Assembly: GCA_015063805.1 (NCBI GenBank)
Contig: SVTK01000009.1
Coordinates: 1 to 64,000 of the forward strand
Length of the DNA: 64,000 nucleotides
DNA from: Oscillospiraceae bacterium
GTDB lineage: Bacteria > Bacillota > Clostridia > Oscillospirales > CAG-272
Direction: 5' to 3'
Shown: in pieces, positions 15,912 through 23,929 of the stretch
Numbering within the stretch: position 1 is the first letter of the stretch
How the letters are laid out: every line of letters begins with the position of its first letter
Program-made: the position numbers and the translations under genes
The notes under the pieces: generated by a model
Database searches by the model: none
Told to the model about the DNA's origin: nothing
Seen by the model: the letters and a program-made list of their open reading frames with translations, nothing else

Positions 15912-16514
15912 TTATTTGTGCTTCGGTTTCCCAATGTAAGACCACAGCACAATCACCACCTGTCCCGCGACCCCCAGCAGATAGATGAGCGAAACGTTGA
16001 TCTTAAAATACAGAAAGGTGGTATGAATCGTCGCGAGGATGGACCACATCAGCCCCGATATGATCAGGTAGTTATGACGCGGATTAAACCAGATCGAATT
16101 GAATACCAGCTTCACAATCAGCGCAACAGGCAGGGCATAGATGAAGTAAAGCCACTGAAATTTCAGCTGATTCAGAATCAGCGTGGTGACGATGAATGCA
16201 AACATCGCAACGATCCATGCGCAGCCCTCCGCAATGTAGGACACGGCGCGGCGGTTGTATCTGATCTCTTTGCCTTTCTGCTCTATCGCAGGTTCTTCTG
16301 CATCTTTCCCCCTCACCAGGTAGTCAAGGGAAACCTCGAACAGGTCGGCCATTTCCACCAGCACCGCAATATCGGGGGTGGATTCCCCGCGCTCCCATTT
16401 GGAGACGGTCTTATCGGAGTAGTTCAGTTTCTCGGCGAGCTCCAGCTGTGTCATGTGATGCTGAATGCGAAGCTCGGTAATATTTTTCGCAACATTGCTT
16501 TTGATGTCTGCCAT
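15912..16514 (-). CDS. XRE-family regulator with C-terminal membrane helices
   Basis: Start ATG 16514 follows GGGGGA. Residues 8-65 are a helix-turn-helix domain (HMTQLELAEKLNYSDKTVSK is the core). Residues 95-198 hold about four membrane helices. This architecture, a cytoplasmic repressor tethered to the membrane, is common in Clostridia and may sense envelope state. It is transcribed alone from a consensus promoter (16617-16645) with a leader of about 100 nt. Targets unknown. Confidence 0.83.
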   Translation of the reverse strand: MADIKSNVAKNITELRIQHHMTQLELAEKLNYSDKTVSKWERGESTPDIAVLVEMADLFEVSLDYLVRGKDAEEPAIEQKGKEIRYNRRAVSYIAEGCAWIVAMFAFIVTTLILNQLKFQWLYFIYALPVALIVKLVFNSIWFNPRHNYLIISGLMWSILATIHTTFLYFKINVSLIYLLGVAGQVVIVLWSYIGKPKHK

Positions 16515-16616
16515 CGGATGTCCCCCTGATACAAGCAATCAACAGGCCTGACCGTGTGCAGTCACAGTATGATCAATTGCCGTAAACCAAACCAGCCAAA
16601 CCCATTACTGTTTTTC

Positions 16617-16645
16617 ATTATACCGCAAATCGGGAAAAATGTCAA
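16617..16645 (-). promoter_or_regulatory. Consensus sigma-A promoter
   Basis: Complement: -35 TTGACA (16640-16645), 17-nt spacer, -10 TATAAT (16617-16622); a perfect consensus, the strongest-looking promoter in the window. It serves the XRE membrane regulator. Confidence 0.85.
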
Positions 16646-16706
16646 CCGTTGCTTGCGGGATGCAGGAGGGAACGCGTTCTGTGCAGTTGAAGAGTCCGCA
16701 TCAGCG

Positions 16707-18005
16707 TCAAATTTTCCCATCATCCGTGGCGGGGTTGTCGAGCAGCTCACCATTCTCGGTAAATCGGGAACCGTGACAGGGGCAGTCCCAGCTGTGCTCG
16801 GCACGGTTGTATTTGAGGGCGCAGCCAAGATGGGGACATCGAGGCACGGTAGGGGTGAGCAATCCCGCCAGGGACTCCATGGCGTTGACGGCCAGCTGGG
16901 GGCGGAGAATGCTTCGGGAGGGGGAAAACAGAGCCGCACAGGGGTTCTCCTTCCCCTGCACCAGGTCGCAGAGAATATCGGCGGCGGCCATGGCCTGGGT
17001 CATGCCCCATTTATTGAAGCCCGTCGCCACAAACAGATGGGGGGTAAACCGCGCATACCGCCCGATATAGGGCATACCGTCCAGGGTCATGCAGTCCTGG
17101 GTGGCCCAGCGGTCTGTGATCTCGGCCCCGGGATAGTGCTCTGCCGCAAACGTCTCCAGCTCCTGCCAGCATCCCCCCTGCTTTCCCGTGCGATGACCGC
17201 CCCCGCCGAGAAGCAGGAGGTCATCCCAGGCGCGGAAGGACAGTCCGGTATCGGCTTCGTCCACATACATCCCGTCGGGAATCTGCGCTCCGCGCAGAGC
17301 AAGGACATAGGAACGGTGCTGATAGAGCTTGAGAAAATAGCTCCCGTGCTTGTTGAGCATGGGAAAATGGGTGGCCACAATGAGGGAATTGTATGCGATC
17401 TCCCCCCGGTTGGTGACTGCCCGGTTGGGCTTCAGCTCCACCACCCGGGTTCGCTCGTGAATGGGCAGATCCCCGGCAATGGCGTACAGGAATTTCAGGG
17501 GATGAAACTGGGCCTGGTCCCGCACCCGCACCGCTCCCGCCACCCGCATCGGCAATTCAGAGGCGTCAGACAGCTCGGCCTTCACGCCGAGGCGGTTGAG
17601 GGCGGCCACTTCCTCCTCGATTTTCTTCCGGTCGCGGAGGGAATAGACATAGGAATCCCTCGTCTCGTAGTCGCAGTCAATGCCCCGGCAAAGCGCGGCG
17701 TAGGCCTTCGCCGCCTTGATCTGGGACGCCGCATAGATGCGGGCTTTGTCCTCGCCGAAACGGCGGATCAAGTCGCGATAGATCAGCCCGTGACTCAGGG
17801 TGATCTTGGCGGTGGTGTTTTTGGTGATCCCCCCGCAGATCTCGTCGGCTTCCACCAACATACAGTCCACCCCGGCCCCTTTGAGCCGATGAGCGCACAA
17901 AAGTCCCGCGATGCCGCCCCCGATGATCAGCACATCGGTGCGCTTATTCCCATCCGCCGGGGGAAAATGCACCCGCTCTGCCGACGCTTCCCAAACCAAA
18001 CTCAT
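16707..18005 (-). CDS. FAD-dependent oxidoreductase with C-terminal Rieske domain
   Basis: Residues 22-60 carry the FAD-binding Rossmann motif (DVLIIGGGIAGLLCAHRLKG) of the DAO/GlpD superfamily. The last 65 residues hold a Rieske [2Fe-2S] domain: CPHLGCALKYN and CPCHGSRF supply the Cys2-His2 ligands. Proteins of this build occur in Bacillus and Clostridia and are thought to pass electrons between FAD and the Fe-S cluster; the substrate is not established. GGAGGTGG precedes the start. No terminator is obvious between it and the next minus-strand gene. Confidence 0.86.
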   Translation of the reverse strand: MSLVWEASAERVHFPPADGNKRTDVLIIGGGIAGLLCAHRLKGAGVDCMLVEADEICGGITKNTTAKITLSHGLIYRDLIRRFGEDKARIYAASQIKAAKAYAALCRGIDCDYETRDSYVYSLRDRKKIEEEVAALNRLGVKAELSDASELPMRVAGAVRVRDQAQFHPLKFLYAIAGDLPIHERTRVVELKPNRAVTNRGEIAYNSLIVATHFPMLNKHGSYFLKLYQHRSYVLALRGAQIPDGMYVDEADTGLSFRAWDDLLLLGGGGHRTGKQGGCWQELETFAAEHYPGAEITDRWATQDCMTLDGMPYIGRYARFTPHLFVATGFNKWGMTQAMAAADILCDLVQGKENPCAALFSPSRSILRPQLAVNAMESLAGLLTPTVPRCPHLGCALKYNRAEHSWDCPCHGSRFTENGELLDNPATDDGKI

Positions 18006-18103
18006 TCATCCACCTCCGGCTTGTGATGGAGGTAGTATTCCCTGCCGACGCTCCCCGCATACCTGCCGATTTCTCCCCATGGCCGGTGGGAAAAACAAAA
18101 TAA

Positions 18104-18128
18104 GGTGCCGCGCTGCCTGCGCGGCACC
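18104..18128 (-). terminator. Terminator after the sigma/anti-sigma pair
   Basis: GGTGCCGCGC pairs with GCGCGGCACC around TGCCT; on the complement TTATTTTGTTTTT follows. Confidence 0.8.
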
Positions 18129-18153
18129 CTGTGGGTTATTTTTTCGGTTAGAC

Positions 18154-19293
18154 TCAGTTCAGCGGGATTTCGATCAAAGGCAGCCAGGTCTCCAGCTTAT
18201 CCGTCTCATCGATGCACGGATAACATTCCCACCCATTCTCGCTGCTGTGATATTCTTTAGCGGTCGGGGTTGCTTGTGTTATGAATACCCCCCCATAAAG
18301 GAATACAATCGATTCCACTTCTGTGGGATCAATGGGTTTGCCAAAGAGATAAATGATCGACTCATCCGTACATTCCCGATATTGCACATAGCTGTCTTTG
18401 TTGGCAAAATTCCCCTTCGACTTAAAGAGCAGCGTACCGTCCTTCATTTTCAGCCATATCAGAAGCGGTGTCTTCTTTCGCCCCTCATCCCTGGTGTTAT
18501 GGGAATAAGTCAGATCTTCCCCATTTATTTCCAACGAAAAGGCGGTAAGTTCGACCGATGTCACCACAGCCGAAGACCGATCGGGCCACATACTCTCGTA
18601 TCTGCCGTCGAGTCGGATATTTTTCTCATCATTGCTTTCCAGCTGAACCGTATAGATCCATGGACCGGGGAAAAGCATTTCGATGTCATCGCTGGTGTAG
18701 GAGCCGTTTTTGGGGGCAAATCTATGGTCGTGGAAATCACAAAGGGTCAATTCCAGCGTTACCGACCCATCTTCATTCCTCGCTTGTGTCATGAAATCGC
18801 TGTTCTGCCTGAGCAAATTTCCGCTCATCAGGAAGGCAGATTCCCGCTCCCCGACAGCAAAGATGTAAACGTTCAAAAAACCGGAGTATATTTCCGCACC
18901 CGGCACTTTTATCCCACAGGTTGCCGTGTACTCTCCTGCGGAATCAAGGGGCTCGGGGGTTGTCACCGTGCCGCCAAGATAGATCGTGTTTTCGTCAAAC
19001 CAGGTTTCGGTGAACTTCCAGATCACCTCTTCATTATCCGGAGACTCATCCAGCACGTCCACGCGGCCGGTATCAATAGGACGTTCAAATGCCGTGCCGA
19101 AGCCGCTGAGCAGGACGGCGGCTGAAGCTGTCCCCACGAACAGGCAGGCTGCCACCGCGACGATCAGCGCTTTCTTCCATCCGGCGAGCTTGCGGCGGGC
19201 GGGCATCTGCTTCGCCCGGGCGAGGATGCTGTCGGCGTCGCAGCCGGCAAGATCACGCTCGGTGGCTGCCAAAATAATCTCATTCAGTTTCAT
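18154..19293 (-). CDS. Probable anti-sigma factor with extracytoplasmic domain (DUF4179-like)
   Basis: The 379-residue product has a short cytoplasmic segment (residues 1-40), one membrane helix (about 41-62, ALIVAVAACLFVGTASAAVL) and a long outside domain of beta character (residues 70-379). It overlaps the ECF sigma gene by 14 nt, the usual arrangement for a membrane anti-sigma that holds its sigma factor until an envelope signal releases it. The outside domain resembles DUF4179 proteins only weakly. No zinc-binding HxxxCxxC motif is seen. Function is inferred from position and topology. Confidence 0.72.
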   Translation of the reverse strand: MKLNEIILAATERDLAGCDADSILARAKQMPARRKLAGWKKALIVAVAACLFVGTASAAVLLSGFGTAFERPIDTGRVDVLDESPDNEEVIWKFTETWFDENTIYLGGTVTTPEPLDSAGEYTATCGIKVPGAEIYSGFLNVYIFAVGERESAFLMSGNLLRQNSDFMTQARNEDGSVTLELTLCDFHDHRFAPKNGSYTSDDIEMLFPGPWIYTVQLESNDEKNIRLDGRYESMWPDRSSAVVTSVELTAFSLEINGEDLTYSHNTRDEGRKKTPLLIWLKMKDGTLLFKSKGNFANKDSYVQYRECTDESIIYLFGKPIDPTEVESIVFLYGGVFITQATPTAKEYHSSENGWECYPCIDETDKLETWLPLIEIPLN

Positions 19294-19819
19294 GTTTTCC
19301 TCCTTTCCAGTGTGCGCGGATTTCCCGCAGGGTACGGTAGAGCTTGTTTTTCACATCCGACTCTGACCGCCCGGTAAGCTGTGCGATCTCCGTCAGCGTC
19401 AGCCCGAAGCGGTAATAGAGGTGAAAAATCTTTCGCACATCCTCACCCCGCCCGGCGAGATACCGCTCGGTCCAGGCGATGACCTCGCGATCCTCGGTGA
19501 TCTCCTCCACCGAAAGGGCTTCCAAGTCGGGCAGTTCCGCTGTGATGCCGTCCTCTGCGGGGGATTCGTACACCTCCATCCGCCGACTCATGCTGCGGTA
19601 GTACCTTGCCAGCGCCTGTTTGGCCAGCTTCGCCATCAGCGCCTCGGGACTTTTGATGTAGGCCGCTCCCCGCCGAAGGATGATCTGATACAGCTCCAGG
19701 TAGACTTCCTGGATCAGATCAGCGGCATCCGCCGTCTGACGGGCCCCGGCCATGATCTGTGCCGCGGTTCTTCGGTAGGTCTGGGCGTAAATTTGTCGGA
19801 ACCGTTCTTCCGGATGCAT
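19280..19819 (-). CDS. ECF-type RNA polymerase sigma factor
   Basis: Residues 1-75 cover sigma region 2 (DAADLIQEVYLELYQI is the core-binding helix) and residues 115-165 cover region 4 with a helix-turn-helix (LTLTEIAQLTGRSESDVKNK). The 179-residue size is standard for extracytoplasmic-function sigma factors. GAAGGAGGG precedes the ATG. It is co-transcribed with the probable anti-sigma gene. The upstream region has no convincing sigma-A promoter, which would allow autoregulation, but I could not identify a -35/-10 pair of its own. Confidence 0.85.
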   Translation of the reverse strand: MHPEERFRQIYAQTYRRTAAQIMAGARQTADAADLIQEVYLELYQIILRRGAAYIKSPEALMAKLAKQALARYYRSMSRRMEVYESPAEDGITAELPDLEALSVEEITEDREVIAWTERYLAGRGEDVRKIFHLYYRFGLTLTEIAQLTGRSESDVKNKLYRTLREIRAHWKGGKHETE

Positions 19820-19906
19820 ATCATCCCTCCTTCGTTTTGGGATCCCATTCTATAAGCGGTGCGGAAGGGAAAAATTGTTTCATCTCCATGCAAAAAACGA
19901 GAAAAA

Positions 19907-19937
19907 TCAACCGCTGCCCCATGTCACAGCGGTTGAT
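19907..19937 (-). terminator. Terminator of pcp
   Basis: ATCAACCGCTG pairs with CAGCGGTTGAT around 9 nt; on the complement it is followed by TTTTTCTCGTTTTTTG. Confidence 0.8.
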
Positions 19938-19958
19938 GATGTAAAATTTTCCCGGGTG

Positions 19959-20546
19959 TCAGCCCTCCATGGCGGCAATGGCGGCCGCAAGGCCTCTGAC
20001 CATCTGCTCGGGCTCCATGGCAGGTGTCTTATTCTGCGCGGTGCAGTAGGGGATGTGAATGAACCCGACCCTCGTTTCGCTGTCCCGGAAATGGGACAGC
20101 AGGGTATAGAGCAGGTCGTTGCAGACATAGGTTCCCGCGGAATAGGATACCTGCGCCTGCACCCCGACAGCAGAAATAGCCTCGGCCATTTTCCGCACCG
20201 GCAGGGTGGAAAAGTATGCGCAGTCCCCGCCGGGGATGATGGGCTCATCCTTGGGCTGATTCCCGGCGTTGTCCGGGATAGCGGCATGGCGGAGATTGAT
20301 ACCCACAAGCTCGGGGGTAATGGCGGCCCGCCCTCCTGCCTGACCAATGCAGAGGATCACATCGGGGCAAAGCGTCTCCGCGGTGCGCATCACCGTCGCC
20401 GCGGCTTCTCCGAAGACCACCGGAAGACAAAGCCGGGTCAAGGCATATCCCCCCACCTCCCCGGGGAGACGACACACCGCTTCCCAAGAGGGATTGACCG
20501 ACTCACCGCCGAAGGGCTCAAAGCCGGTGATCAGAAGTTTTTTCAT
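19959..20546 (-). CDS. pcp: Pyroglutamyl-peptidase I
   Basis: The 195-residue product begins KKLLITGFEPFGGESVNPSW, diagnostic for the C15 cysteine peptidase family. The catalytic triad is visible: Glu79 in GGRAAITPE, Cys142 in SAGTYVCND and His164 in GFIHIPY. The enzyme removes N-terminal pyroglutamate from peptides in the cytoplasm. It is a single-gene unit with a promoter at 20581-20609 and a terminator at 19907, so it probably serves general peptide salvage. Confidence 0.95.
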   Translation of the reverse strand: MKKLLITGFEPFGGESVNPSWEAVCRLPGEVGGYALTRLCLPVVFGEAAATVMRTAETLCPDVILCIGQAGGRAAITPELVGINLRHAAIPDNAGNQPKDEPIIPGGDCAYFSTLPVRKMAEAISAVGVQAQVSYSAGTYVCNDLLYTLLSHFRDSETRVGFIHIPYCTAQNKTPAMEPEQMVRGLAAAIAAMEG

Positions 20547-20580
20547 GAAGATTCCTCCGCCAAAGTTCCGTTTTCTTTAT

Positions 20581-20609
20581 ATTATACCGCAGCCGCGCCC
20601 CCTCTGCAA
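20581..20609 (-). promoter_or_regulatory. Promoter of pcp
   Basis: Complement: -35 TTGCAG (20604-20609), 17-nt spacer, -10 TATAAT (20581-20586). Confidence 0.75.
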
Positions 20610-20629
20610 GGGCAAAATTCGCTCCGGGG

Positions 20630-20658
20630 TTGAATTTGGGGAATTCGTGTGCTATAAT
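20630..20658 (+). promoter_or_regulatory. Promoter of the 5'-nucleotidase gene
   Basis: -35 TTGAAT (20630-20635), 17-nt spacer, -10 TATAAT (20653-20658). Confidence 0.8.
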
Positions 20659-20686
20659 GGAGAAAAACACCGAAGGAGAGCCTGCC

Positions 20687-22573
20687 ATGAAGTATCTGAT
20701 CAAAAAGACAGCAATCCTCGCATTTGTACTTGTGTTTGTATCCCTCTCTTTTGTCGGCATCTTTGCGAAGGAAGACACGGCTGACGTTACCGTGCTCTTC
20801 ACCCACGACCTGCACTCCCATCTGCTTCCCTCCCGTGCCGACGACGGCAGCGAATACGGCGGCTATGCCCGGCTGATGCACGTCATCAGGGAACAGCGCC
20901 AAAAGCACCCCGATGCCATCTTAGTGGACGGCGGCGACTTTGCCATGGGCAGTCTGTTCCAGACCGCCTATGCCACCAGCGCCATTGAGCTGCGCATGAT
21001 GGGGGCCATGGGCTACGACGCCACCACCTTCGGCAACCATGAATACGATTACCTGCAGAAGGGACTTATCTCCATGCTCAACGCCGCCGCTTCCTGCGGC
21101 GAGTCGGTTCCCGCCATTGTACAGGCCAACTATCTGCCCCCCGAAGAAGGTGAGGCGGGATACGATGCCGCCATGCATGAGGCGCTGGACAACTACGGCG
21201 TCCGGGACTACATCATTCTTGAGCGGGGCGGTGTTTATTTTGTAATCTTCGGCATCTTCGGCCTTGATGCCGATGACTGCGCCCCCAATTCGGGCATGAA
21301 GCTGCTGGATGCTGCCGAAACCGCCCAGAAGACGGTGGATGCCGCCCGGGCAGAGTGTCGGGAGAAATACGGCGCTGAGCCGGTTGTGGTTTGCCTTTCC
21401 CACAGCGGTACCTCCGACCGTGAAGGCGAGGACTACGAGCTGGCCATGAACACCCAGGGCATCCATCTTATCGTGTCCGGCCACACCCACACCAGGCTGA
21501 CCGAGGCCATCTCAGTCAACGACACCTATATTGTATCCGCCGGCGAGTACGGCAAGTATCTCGGCGTGGTGGAGCTGGACTATGCGACCGACGGCACCTG
21601 CACCCTGGACAGCTATGCGCTGATCCCCGTCAACGCCAAGACCCCCGAGGACAAGGAAATTGCCGCCCTGGTAGAATCCTTCAAGGCCAGCGTGGAGAGC
21701 GATTATCTCGCCAATTACGGGGTTTCCTTTGACGAGGTCCTGGTGCACAACGACATTCAGTTTGAAACGGTGAAGCAGATCAAAGCCACTCAGCATGAGT
21801 CGGCGGTATGCAACATCTTCTCGGATGCCTACAAGTGGGCGGTAGAGCGCACGGGACAGCCCGTGGATGTGGCACTGACTGCCGCAGGGGTGATCCGCGA
21901 GAGCCTTCCCACCGGGAACATCACCACCGCCGATGTGTTCAATTCCGCATCCCTAGGTGTGGGAACCGAAGGTGAGCTGGTCGCCGTATATATCACCGGT
22001 AAGGATCTGAAAAACGCTCTGGAGGTGGATGCCTCCGTCCAGCCCCTGATGAAGTCGGCACAGCTGTATTTCTCGGGGATTGAGTATTCCTTCAACCAAT
22101 ACAGAATGATCTTCAACAAGGTGGATTACGCCATGCTCCGCCGGGGTGACGGCACGCTTGAGGAGATCGACAATGACAAGCTTTACTGCGTCGTGACCGG
22201 TATGTATGCGGGGCAAATGCTGGGCTCGGTGGAGGAGACCTCCATGGGCCTGCTGTCCATCACACCCCGGGATAAGGACGGCAACCCCATCGCCGCCGAC
22301 GAGCTGGTCAACTACGTGGTGCATGACAGTGAAGGAAATCCTGTGAAGGAGTGGTACGCCATTGCCTCCTACCTGCAGGCGATGGGTGGCGAGATGGACG
22401 AGCAGTATGCCGGGACTGATGGCAGAAAGGTGGTCTACACCAGCCTCAATCCCGTCAAGCTCCTGGCCAACGCCAACATCTTCACCTACATCGTGCTCAT
22501 TCTGATTGCCGCCGTTGTGGCCGGCATCGTGCTTGTGGTGGCGAAGATTGCCAAGAAAATCAAACGGAAATAA
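20687..22573 (+). CDS. Membrane-anchored 5'-nucleotidase / 2',3'-cyclic phosphodiesterase family protein
   Basis: Start ATG 20687 follows AAGGAG. A signal segment (residues 1-30) leads into a metallophosphatase domain (residues 35-300): LFTHDLHSHL, DGGDFAMGS, FGNHEYDY, LSHSG and VSGHTHTRL are the metal-binding motifs. The C-terminal 5'-nucleotidase domain spans about residues 340-560. A final membrane helix plus KIAKKIKRK anchors it to the cell surface. UshA/YfkN/YhcR-type enzymes release phosphate and nucleosides from extracellular nucleotides. It fits with the deoxynucleoside genes at 43.7-48.9 kb and the SNase lipoprotein at 51 kb, though it is unlinked to them here. Confidence 0.92.
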   Translation: MKYLIKKTAILAFVLVFVSLSFVGIFAKEDTADVTVLFTHDLHSHLLPSRADDGSEYGGYARLMHVIREQRQKHPDAILVDGGDFAMGSLFQTAYATSAIELRMMGAMGYDATTFGNHEYDYLQKGLISMLNAAASCGESVPAIVQANYLPPEEGEAGYDAAMHEALDNYGVRDYIILERGGVYFVIFGIFGLDADDCAPNSGMKLLDAAETAQKTVDAARAECREKYGAEPVVVCLSHSGTSDREGEDYELAMNTQGIHLIVSGHTHTRLTEAISVNDTYIVSAGEYGKYLGVVELDYATDGTCTLDSYALIPVNAKTPEDKEIAALVESFKASVESDYLANYGVSFDEVLVHNDIQFETVKQIKATQHESAVCNIFSDAYKWAVERTGQPVDVALTAAGVIRESLPTGNITTADVFNSASLGVGTEGELVAVYITGKDLKNALEVDASVQPLMKSAQLYFSGIEYSFNQYRMIFNKVDYAMLRRGDGTLEEIDNDKLYCVVTGMYAGQMLGSVEETSMGLLSITPRDKDGNPIAADELVNYVVHDSEGNPVKEWYAIASYLQAMGGEMDEQYAGTDGRKVVYTSLNPVKLLANANIFTYIVLILIAAVVAGIVLVVAKIAKKIKRK

Positions 22574-22611
22574 AGATACGGGGTGACCCAAAGGTCACCC
22601 CGTATCTTTTT
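22572..22611. terminator. Bidirectional terminator
   Basis: AAAGATACGGGGTGACC pairs with GGTCACCCCGTATCTTT around CAAA, with a T-run on either strand; it separates two converging units. Confidence 0.9.
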
Positions 22612-22613
22612 CC

Positions 22614-22964
22614 TTACCTTGTTCCGTCCCACAGATACCGCGCAAGGTCGACTTTGCCGCCCTCCACCGCGATTCCGTCGGCTGCCAGCCGGCGTTCCTG
22701 CGCCGCAATGCCTCCGAAGGCATAGGCGGGACTCAGCTCGCCGCGGCTGTTGACCACCCGATAACAGGGATACCTGTCCCCATCGGGATTTTCGTGGAGC
22801 GCGTTCCCCACCGCCCGGGCCCACCGCGGATTGCCCAGCATCCGCGCAAGAGCGCCGTAGGTGGTCACCCGTCCGCGGGGGATCTCGGCCAGGAGCGCAT
22901 AGAGCTTCTGCCGGTCAAATTCAGGGGGCGTTTCTCCGTCGGTGCGGATGTTTCCGTCCATCAT
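22614..22964 (-). CDS. MGMT-family (alkyltransferase-like) protein
   Basis: The 116-residue product has the C-terminal domain of O6-alkylguanine-DNA methyltransferases: EIPRGRVTTYGALARMLGNP (helix-turn-helix with the DNA-reading Arg) and a reactive-site motif reading YPCYRVVNSRG. The usual motif is PCHRV; the cysteine is kept but the histidine that activates it is Tyr. Short MGMT-like proteins of this kind often flag alkylated bases for repair rather than repairing them. It overlaps the nitroreductase gene at ATGATGA. Whether it can transfer methyl groups is uncertain. Confidence 0.85.
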   Translation of the reverse strand: MMDGNIRTDGETPPEFDRQKLYALLAEIPRGRVTTYGALARMLGNPRWARAVGNALHENPDGDRYPCYRVVNSRGELSPAYAFGGIAAQERRLAADGIAVEGGKVDLARYLWDGTR

Positions 22965-23491
22965 TCCACCGTTTTTACCAATTCATCCATAGGCTTGCGC
23001 TTCTTGGGCCGAAGGGTGTCGCCGGAGCCGGGATAGCCCAGGGTGATCACCAGGCGCACCGCGCCGTCAAGGCCGCAGATCTCCCGGATCTGGGCATCGT
23101 CCAGCCAGCCGAGGATGCAGGTACCCAGCCCCTGCGCGGTGGCCTCCGCCGTGAGATACGCCGCTACGATGCCGATATCGATGGAGCGGTAATCATTCTT
23201 CTTCACCTTCGCCCCCAGGGCCGCCGAGGCCACATAGGGCTTCTCGGACAGCACCAGCATCACGGGAGCATCGGCGGCAAATTTGTTCATGCCCATACCC
23301 TGGGTCGCCTTCGCAACCCGCGCCGCGGCCTCCCCCCGGCAGACGGTGATGTGATAGGGCTGGCCGTTGCAGGCCGAAGGCGCCAGCCGTCCGGCGGCAA
23401 GGATGCACGCAAGCTTCTCCTGCTCCACTTCGCGGGCAGGATCATAACTGCGGCAGGACTGTCTGTTTTCGGCAATTTCGGTAAAGTTCAT
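22961..23491 (-). CDS. Nitroreductase family protein
   Basis: A 176-residue FMN-dependent nitroreductase-fold protein. ENRQSCRSYDPAREVEQEKL carries the N-terminal R-S-x-R flavin-binding motif, GRLAPSACNGQPYHI the second phosphate-binding loop, and EATAQGLGTCILGWLD the third. These homodimeric enzymes reduce nitro compounds, quinones or flavins with NAD(P)H. Its start lies 27 nt after the preceding small gene in the same transcription unit. The physiological substrate is unknown. Confidence 0.9.
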   Translation of the reverse strand: MNFTEIAENRQSCRSYDPAREVEQEKLACILAAGRLAPSACNGQPYHITVCRGEAAARVAKATQGMGMNKFAADAPVMLVLSEKPYVASAALGAKVKKNDYRSIDIGIVAAYLTAEATAQGLGTCILGWLDDAQIREICGLDGAVRLVITLGYPGSGDTLRPKKRKPMDELVKTVE

Positions 23492-23518
23492 ATCTCTCTC
23501 CTTGATTTCGGTTGATTG

Positions 23519-23866
23519 TTATAACTGATGTTCGCAATCGGCGCAGCATTTCGCCAGCCTTTCTCTGTCGATTTTCTCATCAGACAAAGCATATTGCGCA
23601 TCATACCCCGCTTTGATCATTTGCATGGCGTAGCAGCATTCTGATGAAACATAATCCCGCAGGTAAGTGCAATAAACGTGCTCCGCCTCGGTTTCTTCGC
23701 GAAACTTTTTAAAGTCATCCATCAGACGGTTTTCTTCGCAATACCAATGACAATGGCGAATCACCGCATCATCATCCATTTCCGCTACTTTTTTCATGCG
23801 GTACCGATACACTCGTTGGTTCGCAAAAAACGCCCGTGATATCTGTGCAAGAAATTGATTTGGCAT
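23519..23866 (-). CDS. Small Cys-rich protein of unknown function
   Basis: The 115-residue product is not recognised. It is largely helical and charged, with eight cysteines in residues 39-112 (HCHWYCEE, VYCTYL, SSECCYAM, CCADCEH), some of which could bind a metal. GAGGT precedes the ATG at 23866. Base composition is AT-richer than the radical SAM and nitroreductase genes on either side, so it may have been inserted into the operon. It lies 63 nt after the radical SAM gene. Confidence 0.6.
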   Translation of the reverse strand: MPNQFLAQISRAFFANQRVYRYRMKKVAEMDDDAVIRHCHWYCEENRLMDDFKKFREETEAEHVYCTYLRDYVSSECCYAMQMIKAGYDAQYALSDEKIDRERLAKCCADCEHQL

Positions 23867-23929
23867 TTACTGTACCTCGTTTAGTTCAGAATCGTCCCCT
23901 GCTTTATACATCTCCCGCAAAGGACTGCA

